A stretch of 38,451 nt of DNA from Candidatus Coprousia avicola (GTDB lineage: Bacteria; Actinomycetota; Coriobacteriia; Coriobacteriales; Coriobacteriaceae), in NCBI GenBank assembly GCA_018715125.1, contig DVMF01000007.1, positions 1-38,451 of the forward strand. The letters run 5' to 3'. Position 1 is the stretch's first letter; each line of letters opens with the position of its first letter. A program made the position numbers and the translations under genes. Positions 8,127-16,018 of the stretch are shown piece by piece. The notes below the pieces were generated by a model, which made no database searches, was not told the origin of the DNA, and worked only from the letters and a program-made list of their open reading frames with translations.

Positions 8127-8713
8127 CGCGTCTTCTGCTGCATGCCTGCTGCGCGCCGTGCTCGCTCGAGCCGGTGCGCCTGCTTACCGAGGAGGGCTTC
8201 GAGCCCACCATCTGCTGGACCAACCCCAACATCCAGCCGGCAGACGAGCACGACCGCCGCCTCGCCGAGCTCCGCCGGTGGTGCGCGGACGAGGGCATCC
8301 CGCTCATCGAGGCCGCCGAGGACACCGCCCGCTGGGAGGCGCGCGTGGCGCCCATCGGGGCGCTCCGGCGCGAGATGCGCTGCAGGGCCTGCTATGCGCT
8401 GCGCCTTGCCGAGGCATGCCGGGTGGCCGTGGACGAGGGCTTCACCCATATCGCCACCACGCTCGCCGTATCGCCCTACCAGCTCTTCGATACCTGTAAC
8501 GACGTGCTCGAGCGCTTGGCGCGCGCCCACGGGCTCACTCCCGTCGTACGCGATTTTCGTCCGTGGTACCCCGAGGCCACGCGCCGCTCGCGCGCGCTCG
8601 GCATGTACCGGCAGAACTACTGCGGCTGCCGGTTCTCGGCGGCCGAGGCCGCGCTCGACCGCGCCCGCCTGCGCGACGAGCGCCGCGCCCAGCATCAGCG
8701 CGGCGACGCCTAA
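8123..8713 (+). CDS. queH: Epoxyqueuosine reductase QueH
   Basis: QueH (formerly DUF208) reduces epoxyqueuosine to queuosine in tRNA, the last step of queuosine synthesis, and replaces the cobalamin-dependent QueG. The 196 residues carry the N-terminal LLLHACCAPCSLEPVRLL, CRACYALRL in the middle, THIATTLAVSPYQ, and the C-terminal YRQNYCGCRFSAAEA. These supply the conserved Cys residues that hold the iron-sulfur and metal sites. It starts with GTG in a 4-bp overlap with the DUF3267 gene. queA lies 158 bp downstream and tgt about 6 kb further on the same strand, so three queuosine-pathway genes share this stretch. Confidence 0.95.
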   Translation: MTRLLLHACCAPCSLEPVRLLTEEGFEPTICWTNPNIQPADEHDRRLAELRRWCADEGIPLIEAAEDTARWEARVAPIGALRREMRCRACYALRLAEACRVAVDEGFTHIATTLAVSPYQLFDTCNDVLERLARAHGLTPVVRDFRPWYPEATRRSRALGMYRQNYCGCRFSAAEAALDRARLRDERRAQHQRGDA

Positions 8714-8758
8714 ATCGGCTCTCCGCTCCCGTTCCCGCCTCTCGGCTCGCGCCGCCCG

Positions 8759-8786
8759 CCCTGCGCGGGCGGGGCCGCCACCTTGC
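8759..8786. terminator. GC-rich hairpin between queH and queA
   Basis: The gap of 158 bp holds GC-rich stems such as CCCGCCCTGCGCGGGCGGG with no U-tract. It may attenuate queH transcription, but a functional terminator is uncertain. Confidence 0.3.
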
Positions 8787-8871
8787 GCGGCGGGCCGCCG
8801 GGCGCGCGCTGCGGCGGCTGGCGGGGCGTGGTAAGCTGTCATGCGGAAAAACCGCGAGAAAGGCCCCATCC

Positions 8872-10092
8872 ATGCGCACCGATGATTTTGATTACGAGCT
8901 TCCCGACGAGCTCATCGCCCAGGCTCCGGCCGAGCCGCGCGATTCGTGCCGGCTTCTTGTCCTCCACCGCGGCGAGTCTGTCCAGACGACGGGGGAGACC
9001 GTGCCGCTCGCACACGGCGGCAGCGTCGAGCACCGGCACTTCTACGACGTGATCGACTACATCGAGCCGGGCGATCTGCTCGTCATCAACCAGACGCGCG
9101 TCATGCCGGCGCGCCTCATCGGCCGCAAGCCCACGGGCGGCATGGCCGAGACGCTGCTGCTCCGTCGCCGCGAGGACGTCGATCCTTTGGGCCATGTGTG
9201 GGAGTGCCTCGTCAATCCCGGCAAGCGCCTGAAGCCGGGTGCCGTCATCGAGTACCGCGCGGGCGGGCCGCATGCGCCCGCGGACGCGCCCGTCGTGCTG
9301 ACGGGCGAGGTGCTCGATTTCGTGCCCGAGAGCCGCGGCGGCCGTCTCGTGCGCTTTGCGCCGGAGGGCGCGGGTGCCGCGGGCGGGCCGCGCACACTCG
9401 ATGAGGCCATCCACGCGGCGGGGCATGTGCCGCTGCCGCCCTATATCACCGACTACGCGGGCGACCCCGAAAAGTACCAGACCGTGTACGCCATGAAGGA
9501 GGAGCATTCCGCTGCGGCGCCGACGGCGGGCCTGCACTTCACCCCCGAGCTCATGCGCCGCATCGAGGAGAAGGGCGCCCGCTTCGCCGCGGTCGAGCTC
9601 GAGGTGGGCATCGACACGTTTCGCCTGGTGGAGGAGGACGACCCCACGCAGCATGTCATGCACACCGAGCGCTACCACGTGCCGGCCGAGGTAATCGACG
9701 CCGTGCATGAGACGAAGCACGCGGGCAAGCGCGTCATCGCGGTGGGCACGACGGCGGTGCGCTCGCTCGAGAGCGCCTTCGACCCCGAGGCGCCCGCGGC
9801 GGACCCCGCCCTGGTGGCGCGCCGTTTTGAGGGGCGCGCAGATGGCGCCGATGTGCTCGGGCACGGCGACGTGGTGGTGCGCGCCGATGCCACGACGAAC
9901 CTCTACCTCATGCCCGGGTCGACGTACCACGTGGTCGACGCGCTCATCACCAACTTCCATGTGCCGCGCTCCACGCTCATGATGCTCGTCTCCGCCTTCG
10001 CCACGCGCGACCAGATCATGGACGCCTACGCCGAGGCCGTGCGCGAGCGCTACCGCTTCTTCTCGTTTGGCGACGCGATGCTGATCGAGTAG
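8872..10092 (+). CDS. queA: tRNA preQ1(34) S-adenosylmethionine ribosyltransferase-isomerase QueA
   Basis: QueA transfers and isomerises the ribosyl part of SAM onto preQ1-modified tRNA to give epoxyqueuosine. The 406 residues begin MRTDDFDYELPDELIAQAPA, then LVINQTRVMPARLIGRK, the signature AAPTAGLHFTPELM, TTAVRSLES and TNLYLMPGS, TNFHVPRSTLMMLVSAFA and the C-terminal RYRFFSFGDAMLIE. The protein is longer than the about 350-residue E. coli enzyme owing to Ala/Gly-rich loops around residues 125-180 and 300-320. The start at 8872 is preceded by GAGAAAGG. The product feeds QueH, encoded just upstream, and the substrate is made through Tgt, encoded at 14827. Confidence 0.96.
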   Translation: MRTDDFDYELPDELIAQAPAEPRDSCRLLVLHRGESVQTTGETVPLAHGGSVEHRHFYDVIDYIEPGDLLVINQTRVMPARLIGRKPTGGMAETLLLRRREDVDPLGHVWECLVNPGKRLKPGAVIEYRAGGPHAPADAPVVLTGEVLDFVPESRGGRLVRFAPEGAGAAGGPRTLDEAIHAAGHVPLPPYITDYAGDPEKYQTVYAMKEEHSAAAPTAGLHFTPELMRRIEEKGARFAAVELEVGIDTFRLVEEDDPTQHVMHTERYHVPAEVIDAVHETKHAGKRVIAVGTTAVRSLESAFDPEAPAADPALVARRFEGRADGADVLGHGDVVVRADATTNLYLMPGSTYHVVDALITNFHVPRSTLMMLVSAFATRDQIMDAYAEAVRERYRFFSFGDAMLIE

Positions 10093-10202
10093 GCTGCCTG
10101 CGGGCTGTATACGCGCGTCCCGGGCGTCCGTTCGACGGGGCGCGTGCCGCAACCGTTCGCGGGCCGGTATCGACCGTTCGCGGACCGGCGACATTTGCCG
10201 GT

Positions 10203-10362
10203 CTGTTGTGGTATAGGACGTGTGAGCTGCGGGAACAACAGCAGTGAAAAGAAAGTTCGTCGCTTCGAGTACAAGCGGCCGACCGAGGAGGTGGTTCCGA
10301 TGGGCACAGAAGAGATAGCGAAGGCCGGCGGGACCAGCGCCTGCGAGACCGAGGTCGCGTAG
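10203..10362 (+). other. Candidate small peptide gene within a 521-bp gap
   Basis: A perfect AGGAGG (about 10287-10292) stands 8 bases before ATG 10301, which opens a 20-codon frame ending at TAG 10362; the peptide is MGTEEIAKAGGTSACETEVA. A -10-like TATAGG is at about 10212, and CTGTTGT/ACAACAG (10203-10209, 10235-10241) can pair in the leader. The frame stays open upstream, so a longer form starting at GTG 10219 (46 residues) is also possible. The peptide has one Cys, a Gly-Gly and an acidic tail. No export or modification gene adjoins it. It could be a leader peptide, a small protein or chance. The rest of 10093-10500 shows no recognised RNA family. Confidence 0.35.
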
Positions 10363-10518
10363 CTTCGAGGGTTTCTTGGTTGGTGGTCCGACGTTCGCCC
10401 CGCGTGAGATGGGGTTTCGACCGTTGACGTGGTCGCAGGGGTCACCCGCCGGTATGCATACGGTTCCGTTCCTTCGGGAGTGGTTTGGAGGAGAGTCCAC
10501 CGTAATAGATAGTTGCCG

Positions 10519-10555
10519 GGGAGGCACCGCAAACGAGGCGGTGCCTCCCTTGGGT
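10519..10555 (+). terminator. Rho-independent terminator
   Basis: A 12-bp perfect stem (10519-10530 with 10538-10549, GGGAGGCACCGC) with a 7-base loop, followed by TTGGGTTGT. It ends the transcript crossing the queA/small-ORF region. Confidence 0.75.
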
Positions 10556-10558
10556 TGT

Positions 10559-10599
10559 ATGCGACCCGCTGCCCCGGGCGAAAGGGCGGCGGGTCGCAT
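10559..10599. terminator. Second hairpin, likely terminator for the convergent minus-strand gene
   Basis: A 15-bp stem with one G-T pair (10559-10573 with 10585-10599), between the plus-strand terminator and the stop of the coiled-coil gene. It lies 14 bp past that stop on the minus strand. The U-tract is poor. Confidence 0.6.
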
Positions 10600-10613
10600 G
10601 CTCGTGTGAGGCG

Positions 10614-12113
10614 CTACAGGGCGAAGATGAGCACGAGGGCCACGATCACCACGACGATGATACCGGCGATCGCGGCGCCAAAGCGCAGGCGCGAGGCGCG
10701 GGTGCGCTCGCGCACGTCGCTCTCCGCTGCGGCGAGGGCGTCCACCTCCTGCTGCTGCTCGGCACGCTCGGCGCGGTCCGCCTCGAGCCGGGCGGCGATG
10801 GTCTCGGTCACCTCGGGGTGCTCGTGGATGTCCTCCGCCTCGTCGATGGTCTGCTGCGCGGCGGTAATCTCGTCGCCCGCATCCTGCTCGGCCTGCTCTT
10901 GGGCGCGCTTGGCGTTCTCCTCGGCGGAAATCTTCGCCTTGAGGTCGCGCTGGCGCTCCTGGGCCTCGTCGCGCGCGGTCTGATAGGCCTCGCGCGCCGC
11001 ATCCGCTGCCTGCGATATCTCGGCAAACGATGCCTTCGCCGTTTCGATAGGCTTCTCGTTCTCGGCCACGGCGCGCTCGGCGCGCTCCAGGGCGTCGGCG
11101 AGCTCGGCTGTCACGCGGGGCAGGTCCTCTTGGGCGCGGCGCAGGGCGTCGGCGGCGTCGGCGATGTCAAGCTCGAGCTCTTGAGCGCGCACGCTGTAGT
11201 TGGCGGAGTTGGCGGAGGGGTTGCGCTGGACCTCGGCGAATTCCGCCTTGAGGGTGTCGAGCCGCTCCTGGGCGCTCTTGACGGCCTCCTTGGCGGCGGC
11301 GGCTCCGGTCTCGTGCTCCGCCTTGGTGCGCTCGAGGTTGCGCTTGGCGTCATCGAGGCGGCGCTGCAGGCGCTGACCCTGCTCGCGGGCGCTCGTCTCG
11401 GATGCCTCCGCCGCGTCGACGGCGGCCTTCAGGCGCTTCTCGGCCTGCGCGTCGGCATCCTTCATGCGCTGCAGCTCTTCTTTGAGAGAGTCGATGGTGC
11501 GCTGGATCTCCTGCTGCTTGGCCTGGGCGGCGGTGCGGGCCTCCTCCGCGTCGGCGATGCGGTCGCGCCCCTCGGCGAGGATGTCCTCGTAGCGGGCGGC
11601 GATGTCGCGGCGGTGGGCGAGCTCGGCCTCCGCGTCGGCGATGGTGCGCTCGAGGCCCTCCAGGTGCTCGCGCGCCTCGGCATGGGCGCGACGGGCGGCG
11701 CTCATCTCGCGTACGGCGCCGACGCCCTCGGAGAAGAAGGCGCCCACGGCGCTCGCGGCTCCGGCCGCCGCCTCGGCGACGCTGTGCTCCGGGTCGTGCG
11801 CCGCCTCCTGCTCGCTCGGGGCAGGCTCGGCCTGCGCGTCCGCGGTGGGTGCGGGCTCCTCGGCGCGCGCCTGCGCCGCGACGAGGAACGAGGGGATGGT
11901 GCCCGTATCGGTCGCGGGGGCGCCCTCGGCACCCGTCGCTTCCGCTGCGGCGGCCGCCTCGTGCGCATTTGCCTCATCGGGTACGTCGGCGGTTGCGCTA
12001 TCCGGTACGTCAGCGTGGGGACGGTCGGCCTCGGCAGGGGCGGGGGCTGCGGCCTCGTTCTGATCTTCGTTTCGATCTGGTTCTCTATCGAGCATGCTCT
12101 CGTTCTCGTCCAT
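10614..12113 (-). CDS. Long coiled-coil protein with C-terminal membrane anchor, function unknown
   Basis: Not a recognised family. The 499-residue product has three visible parts. Residues 1-140 are acidic and disordered, rich in Ala, Glu, Pro and Asp. Residues about 140-465 are continuous coiled coil, rich in Ala/Glu/Arg/Gln heptads (for example RRAHAEAREHLEGLERTIAD, AKQQEIQRTIDSLKEELQRM). One hydrophobic helix then lies at the very C-terminus (FGAAIAGIIVVVIVALVLIF), preceded by basic RTRASRLR. The topology is that of a tail-anchored cytoplasmic rod. The start at 12113 is set by GGGAGG five bases upstream; the longer frame upstream has no such site. It is transcribed alone, divergent from the aldo/keto reductase. 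A structural, cell-envelope or chromosome-organising role is only a guess. Confidence 0.75.
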   Translation of the reverse strand: MDENESMLDREPDRNEDQNEAAAPAPAEADRPHADVPDSATADVPDEANAHEAAAAAEATGAEGAPATDTGTIPSFLVAAQARAEEPAPTADAQAEPAPSEQEAAHDPEHSVAEAAAGAASAVGAFFSEGVGAVREMSAARRAHAEAREHLEGLERTIADAEAELAHRRDIAARYEDILAEGRDRIADAEEARTAAQAKQQEIQRTIDSLKEELQRMKDADAQAEKRLKAAVDAAEASETSAREQGQRLQRRLDDAKRNLERTKAEHETGAAAAKEAVKSAQERLDTLKAEFAEVQRNPSANSANYSVRAQELELDIADAADALRRAQEDLPRVTAELADALERAERAVAENEKPIETAKASFAEISQAADAAREAYQTARDEAQERQRDLKAKISAEENAKRAQEQAEQDAGDEITAAQQTIDEAEDIHEHPEVTETIAARLEADRAERAEQQQEVDALAAAESDVRERTRASRLRFGAAIAGIIVVVIVALVLIFAL

Positions 12114-12165
12114 CGTATCCTCCCAAAGCGCCGATGCAGCGCCTCCTGCGATTTCGTATGTCCCC

Positions 12166-12171
12166 ATGATA
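12166..12171 (-). promoter_or_regulatory. -10 element of the coiled-coil gene
   Basis: On the minus strand this reads TATCAT (five of six consensus bases), about 53 bp upstream of the start at 12113. No convincing -35 is seen. Confidence 0.4.
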
Positions 12172-12345
12172 CTTGCTCGCGCGGACAAAGGTTAGGTGGA
12201 ATTGTGTTCCGCTCCGCCGTGCCCGCGGCCCGCCCTTGCCTTGGAGCGCGCTCTAACTAATACACTCGTGCACACGTTACGATCTTGTATGGCGCCGCGC
12301 TCGGTTTCGCCGCCGCGCGGGCGCCCGACAGCAGGGGAGGCACCT

Positions 12346-13482
12346 TTGATCTACCGCGACTTTCAGGATCTCAAGCTCTCGGCCCTCGGCTTTGGCGCCA
12401 TGCGCCTGCCCGTGATCGATGGCGACGACGGCACCATCGACGAGCCCCGCGCGCTCGCGATGGTCGATTACGCCATGGAGCACGGCATCAATTACTACGA
12501 CACCGCTTGGGGCTACCATAGCGGCAACTCCGAGCTCGTGATGGGCCGCGCTCTGGCCCGCTATCCGCGCGAGAGCTTCTACCTCGCCACCAAGTTTCCG
12601 GGCTACGACCTCGCCAACATGCCCAAGGTCGAGGAGATCTTCGAGCGTCAGCTCGAGAAGACCGGTATGGAGTACTTCGACTTCTATCTCTTCCACAACG
12701 TGTGCGAGATGAACATTGACGCCTACCTCAACCCGGAGTTCGGCATCTACGATTATCTCGTGAAGCAGAGGGAGGCGGGGCGCATCCGTCACCTCGGCTT
12801 CTCTGCGCACGGGTCGGTCGAGGTCATGCGGCGCTTCCTCGAGGCCTGCGGCAAGGACATGGAGTTCTGCCAGATCCAGCTCAACTACCTGGACTGGGAG
12901 TTCCAGGACGCGCGCGGCAAGGTGGAGCTCCTGAAGGAGTGGGGCATCCCCGTGTGGGTCATGGAGCCCGTGCGCGGCGGCAAGCTCGCCAACCTGTCGG
13001 AGGCAAACGCCGCCAAGCTCAGCGCGGCGCGTTCCGACGAGGAGCCGGTGGCGTGGGCGTTCCGTTTCCTGCAGGGCATCCCCGAGGTGGTGGTGACGCT
13101 CTCCGGCATGTCCAACATGGAGCAGCTCGAGGCCAACATCGCCACCTATGAGACCGAGCGACCGCTTACAGATGAGGAACGTGCGACGCTGCAGGAGGTC
13201 GTCGACGACATGCTGGGGCAGGGGACGGTGCCCTGCACGGCGTGCCATTACTGCACGAGCCACTGCCCGCAGGGGCTCGACATCCCGTTCTTGCTCGCGA
13301 TGTACAACCAGATGCAGATTACGGGCAAGGGAGACTTCATCGCCCCGATGGCGCTCTCGAGCCTGCCGGAGGACAAGCAGCCGAGCGCGTGCATAGGCTG
13401 CGGCAGCTGCGCCGCGGTGTGCCCGCAGCAGATCGACATCCCCGGCACCCTGGCGGATTTCGCCGCCAAGCTGGGGCAGTAG
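12346..13482 (+). CDS. Aldo/keto reductase with C-terminal 4Fe-4S ferredoxin domain
   Basis: A 378-residue oxidoreductase. Residues 1-285 form an aldo/keto reductase barrel with the catalytic tetrad visible: Asp and Tyr in NYYDTAWGYHSG, Lys in YLATKFPG and His in FYLFHN. The C-terminal 100 residues carry two cysteine clusters of the ferredoxin type, CTACHYCTSHCPQGLDIP and CIGCGSCAAVCPQQIDIP, so electrons may come from iron-sulfur clusters as well as NAD(P)H. The start is TTG at 12346, with GGGGAGG five bases before it; the open frame upstream lacks a ribosome-binding site. This architecture is common in strict anaerobes. The substrate is unknown. Two strong hairpins follow the stop. Confidence 0.9.
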   Translation: MIYRDFQDLKLSALGFGAMRLPVIDGDDGTIDEPRALAMVDYAMEHGINYYDTAWGYHSGNSELVMGRALARYPRESFYLATKFPGYDLANMPKVEEIFERQLEKTGMEYFDFYLFHNVCEMNIDAYLNPEFGIYDYLVKQREAGRIRHLGFSAHGSVEVMRRFLEACGKDMEFCQIQLNYLDWEFQDARGKVELLKEWGIPVWVMEPVRGGKLANLSEANAAKLSAARSDEEPVAWAFRFLQGIPEVVVTLSGMSNMEQLEANIATYETERPLTDEERATLQEVVDDMLGQGTVPCTACHYCTSHCPQGLDIPFLLAMYNQMQITGKGDFIAPMALSSLPEDKQPSACIGCGSCAAVCPQQIDIPGTLADFAAKLGQ

Positions 13483-13531
13483 GGGAGGGGCGTCGCGACA
13501 GACGATTTCCTCTTTTGGGCATCACGCGAAC

Positions 13532-13567
13532 CGGCCCGGGACGTGCAGCGCGGCACGCCCCGGGCCG
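13532..13567. terminator. Strong hairpin downstream of the aldo/keto reductase
   Basis: A nearly continuous stem: CGGCCCGGG (13532-13540) pairs with CCCGGGCCG (13559-13567), and CGTGC/GCACG extends it inward. No U-tract follows. Directly after it TGTCATGCGG occurs twice (13568-13577 and 13587-13596). Confidence 0.6.
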
Positions 13568-13678
13568 TGTCATGCGGGGGATCCTGTGTCATGCGGAAGG
13601 TCTTTGCTCGCCGCGTTCTTTCTGACGACTGCGGTCCCATGCGATGTTCATTCCCGTGCGGGAGCGTCTTCGGTGCGG

Positions 13679-13706
13679 CCCCGTGTCAAAAGGCTTTGAC
13701 ACGGGG
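13679..13706. terminator. Bidirectional terminator between aldo/keto reductase and LUD gene
   Basis: A perfect 12-bp stem, CCCCGTGTCAAA with TTTGACACGGGG, loop AGGC, placed 20 bp beyond the stop of the convergent LUD-domain gene. Its A/T tips give a short U-run on both strands. Confidence 0.7.
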
Positions 13707-13725
13707 CGCTGACGGGCGACGGGGG

Positions 13726-14376
13726 TCAGTAACCCAGCTCCTCGCCGATGAGCACCACGCGGATACGCCCCGTGTGGCGGCTATGGCGCGTGACGACCAC
13801 ATTGCAGCACATGCACTTGGGTGCATGGCAATCGGCGCATACGCCGGTGAGCTCGCAGGGGGTCTCGGTGTGCAGGCGCTCGGCGTTGAGCGGGCACACG
13901 GTGGTCTGGATGCGCCTGATGCCCGCCTCGACATCGGCGACGACCTTGTTCATGCCGCAGAGCACCACCACATGCGCGGGGCCGTGCAGCAGAAGGGACA
14001 GGCGGTCGGAGTTGCCGTCGATGTTCACGAGCTCGCCGCCCACGGTGAGGGCGTTCGCGCTCATGAAGAACCAGTCGGCCGAGGTGCGGTCGCGCCACAT
14101 CGCGCGCTGCTCGTCGGCGGTGGTGGCTGTCGTCCGGTCCAGCATGCGGTAGCAGCCGGCCTCGTCGAGCGCGGCCTTCATGCCCGACTCCTTAAAGGTC
14201 TCGCTGCCGCCCCAGGTGACGGAGTCGCCGTCTGCCATCCACGACCGTACGAGCGCGACGGCGTCGGCGCTCGTCGGTGCCCAGTGCCCCTCGATGTTGT
14301 GCCGCTCGAGCTTCTTGATAACGGTTTGCGCCGTCTTTTCCCACGATGCGATAACGGTTTGGGTGCGCTGTGCCAT
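13726..14376 (-). CDS. LUD domain protein (lactate utilization protein-like, DUF162)
   Basis: A 216-residue protein of the LUD superfamily (LutC-type). Family blocks: VIKKLERHNIEGHWAPTSAD, the glycine/serine motif DSVTWGGSETFKE, DWFFMSANALTVGGELVNID with GNSDRLS, and VVVLCGMNKVV. The C-terminus has a Cys-rich stretch (VCADCHAPKCMCCNVVVTRH) typical of the anaerobe subfamily. No LutA or LutB partners are nearby, so a role in lactate oxidation cannot be assumed; many anaerobes have this lone version. The start at 14376 is supported by GGGAG six bases upstream. It converges on the aldo/keto reductase with a shared terminator. Confidence 0.88.
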   Translation of the reverse strand: MAQRTQTVIASWEKTAQTVIKKLERHNIEGHWAPTSADAVALVRSWMADGDSVTWGGSETFKESGMKAALDEAGCYRMLDRTTATTADEQRAMWRDRTSADWFFMSANALTVGGELVNIDGNSDRLSLLLHGPAHVVVLCGMNKVVADVEAGIRRIQTTVCPLNAERLHTETPCELTGVCADCHAPKCMCCNVVVTRHSRHTGRIRVVLIGEELGY

Positions 14377-14408
14377 GGTGTCTCCCATCTCGTCGGTATG
14401 TCGCCGGC

Positions 14409-14834
14409 ATGCCATCGGCAGTAGGTACGGTTCTATGGTACCCCGCCCGCCGTGTCGCGCCCTTGCGCAGCAATGGATGGCGGGCCGTTTCGGTTCCAGC
14501 GATTCCCGGCTTGTTTACGCAGGCGCGCCGTCTGGATCAGGTCGATGGGCTCGTGCGCGGGGCTGCGGCACTTCTGGGGTGTGAGGTTGCCGATGTTCGG
14601 GTTGTTCCCGAACTCGATGAAGACGCTCGTCTGATGCTCGAAGAGCTCGACCGGGTTCGCGTGGAGGCGGAGGAGGCGCAGCGCCGCTCATCTGAGCTGA
14701 CGCGCCGGGCTGTTGAGCGGTTTCGGGGCGAGGGGAGGCGTGCGCTTTCCGTGGCTCCGCAGGCGCCCCGCCCCGCGCTCGGTATACTGGAAAGCCATGC
14801 AACCGCGGTGCCGCTGAAAGGAACCCATGGATAG
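14409..14834 (+). pseudogene. HicB-like antitoxin remnant
   Basis: The frame encodes a clear match to the N-terminal part of HicB-like (type II toxin-antitoxin) antitoxins: SNGWRAVSVPAIPGLFTQAR followed by RLDQVDGLVRGAAALLGCEV, then a charged helix rich in Glu/Ala/Arg (DRVRVEAEEAQRRSSELTRR). The usual C-terminal helix-turn-helix of the family is missing: after RRAVERFRGEGRR the sequence becomes unrelated and runs into the start of tgt, whose ATG it overlaps. The first 25 codons also lack a family-like beginning and a ribosome-binding site. No toxin gene is adjacent. I read this as a decayed fragment; an alternative is a short, still translated orphan. The tgt promoter lies inside it. Confidence 0.6.
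14783..14788 (+). promoter_or_regulatory. -10 element of tgt
   Basis: TATACT, five of six consensus bases, about 38 bp before the tgt start, in an otherwise very GC-rich stretch. No clear -35. Confidence 0.45.
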
Positions 14835-15966
14835 CTCGCTTTTCCGTTACGACATCATCGCCGAGGACCCCGAGACCCACGCGCGCGCGGGCGTGCTGCA
14901 CACGCCCCATGGCGATATCGAGACGCCCATCTTCATGCCGGTGGGCACCAAGGCGACGGTCAAGGGCATCCCGTGGGAGACGGTGCACGACCTCGGTGCG
15001 CAGATCGTGCTCTCCAACACCTACCATCTCGCCATGCGCCCCGGGGCGGACCTCATCGCCGAGATGGGCGGCCTGCACGCGTTCATGAACTGGCACCACC
15101 CGATCCTCACCGATTCGGGCGGCTTCCAGGTCTTCAGCCACGGAGACGCCGTCAAGCTCTCCGACGAGGGCGTGCGCTTCATCGCCACGGATTACGACGG
15201 CAGCCACGTCTTCTGGACGCCCGAGGACAACATGGCCATCGCCGAGAAGCTGGGCAGCGACATCTGCATGCAGCTCGACCAGTGCATCGGCTATCCGGCC
15301 GAGCGCGCGGACGTCGAGCGCGCCATGGACCTTTCGAGCCGCTGGGCCGAGCGCTGCTATGCGGCTCACACGCGCCCCGATCAGGCGCTGTTCGGCATCG
15401 TGCAGGGAGGCATGCACCTCGACCTGCGCGTCAAGAGCCTGCAGAGGCTCGAGGACATGGGCGATTTCCCGGGCTACGGCATAGGCGGGTACTCGGTGGG
15501 CGAGGACCACGAGACCATGTTCGAGTCGCTCGAACCGCTTGCGGCGGAGCACATGCCCCGCACCAAGCCGCGCTACCTCATGGGGGTGGGCAACCCCACC
15601 ACGCTCGTGCGCGGCGTGGCCTGCGGCATCGACATGTTCGACTGCGTGCTGCCCACGCGCACGGGCCGCATGGGGTCGGCCTTCAGCCACGAGGGGCGCC
15701 TGAACTTCCGCAACGCGCGCTTCGCCAAGGACCCGGGCCCCATCGATCCTGCGTGCACCTGCCCCGTCTGCACGGGCGGTTACAGCCGGGCGCATATCCG
15801 CCACATGGTGACGCAGCACGAGATGCTCGGCGGCATCTTGCTTTCGATGCACAACATCTACTTCCTGCTGAACCTTATGCGCGAGGCGCGTGCCGCCATC
15901 ATCGAGGGCCGCTACGGCGCCTTTGTGCGCGCGTGGATGGATTCTCCCGCGGCCAACGATTACTGA
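14827..15966 (+). CDS. tgt: tRNA-guanine(34) transglycosylase
   Basis: Tgt exchanges guanine at position 34 of tRNAs with GUN anticodons for preQ1 (or queuine), the committed step of queuosine modification. The 379 residues include LSNTYHLAMRPG, the substrate-site DSGGFQVFS, GIVQGGMHLDLR, GIGGYSVGE, the nucleophile Asp region CGIDMFDCVLPTRTGR, and the zinc site CTCPVC with the downstream His of QHEMLGGILLSMHNIYF. AAAGGA stands 6 bases before the ATG. QueH and QueA, encoded 5-7 kb upstream, act later in the same pathway. No queC/D/E/F genes are visible here, so preQ1 may be salvaged or made elsewhere. Confidence 0.97.
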   Translation: MDSSLFRYDIIAEDPETHARAGVLHTPHGDIETPIFMPVGTKATVKGIPWETVHDLGAQIVLSNTYHLAMRPGADLIAEMGGLHAFMNWHHPILTDSGGFQVFSHGDAVKLSDEGVRFIATDYDGSHVFWTPEDNMAIAEKLGSDICMQLDQCIGYPAERADVERAMDLSSRWAERCYAAHTRPDQALFGIVQGGMHLDLRVKSLQRLEDMGDFPGYGIGGYSVGEDHETMFESLEPLAAEHMPRTKPRYLMGVGNPTTLVRGVACGIDMFDCVLPTRTGRMGSAFSHEGRLNFRNARFAKDPGPIDPACTCPVCTGGYSRAHIRHMVTQHEMLGGILLSMHNIYFLLNLMREARAAIIEGRYGAFVRAWMDSPAANDY

Positions 15967-16018
15967 TCGGGTCGGCGGGGGCCGGCGGCTCCCGTCGCCC
16001 CGAGCGGGGAGGAACACG

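Noticed and set aside
10203-10555. tmRNA or RNase P RNA
   Set aside because: The 20-codon ORF recalled tmRNA, and GAGGAGAGTCCACC recalled RNase P, but the tRNA-like ends and the conserved core helices are missing.
10376-10609. 77-codon frame reading through the terminator
   Set aside because: It crosses two strong hairpins, has codon use unlike the genome and no ribosome-binding site.
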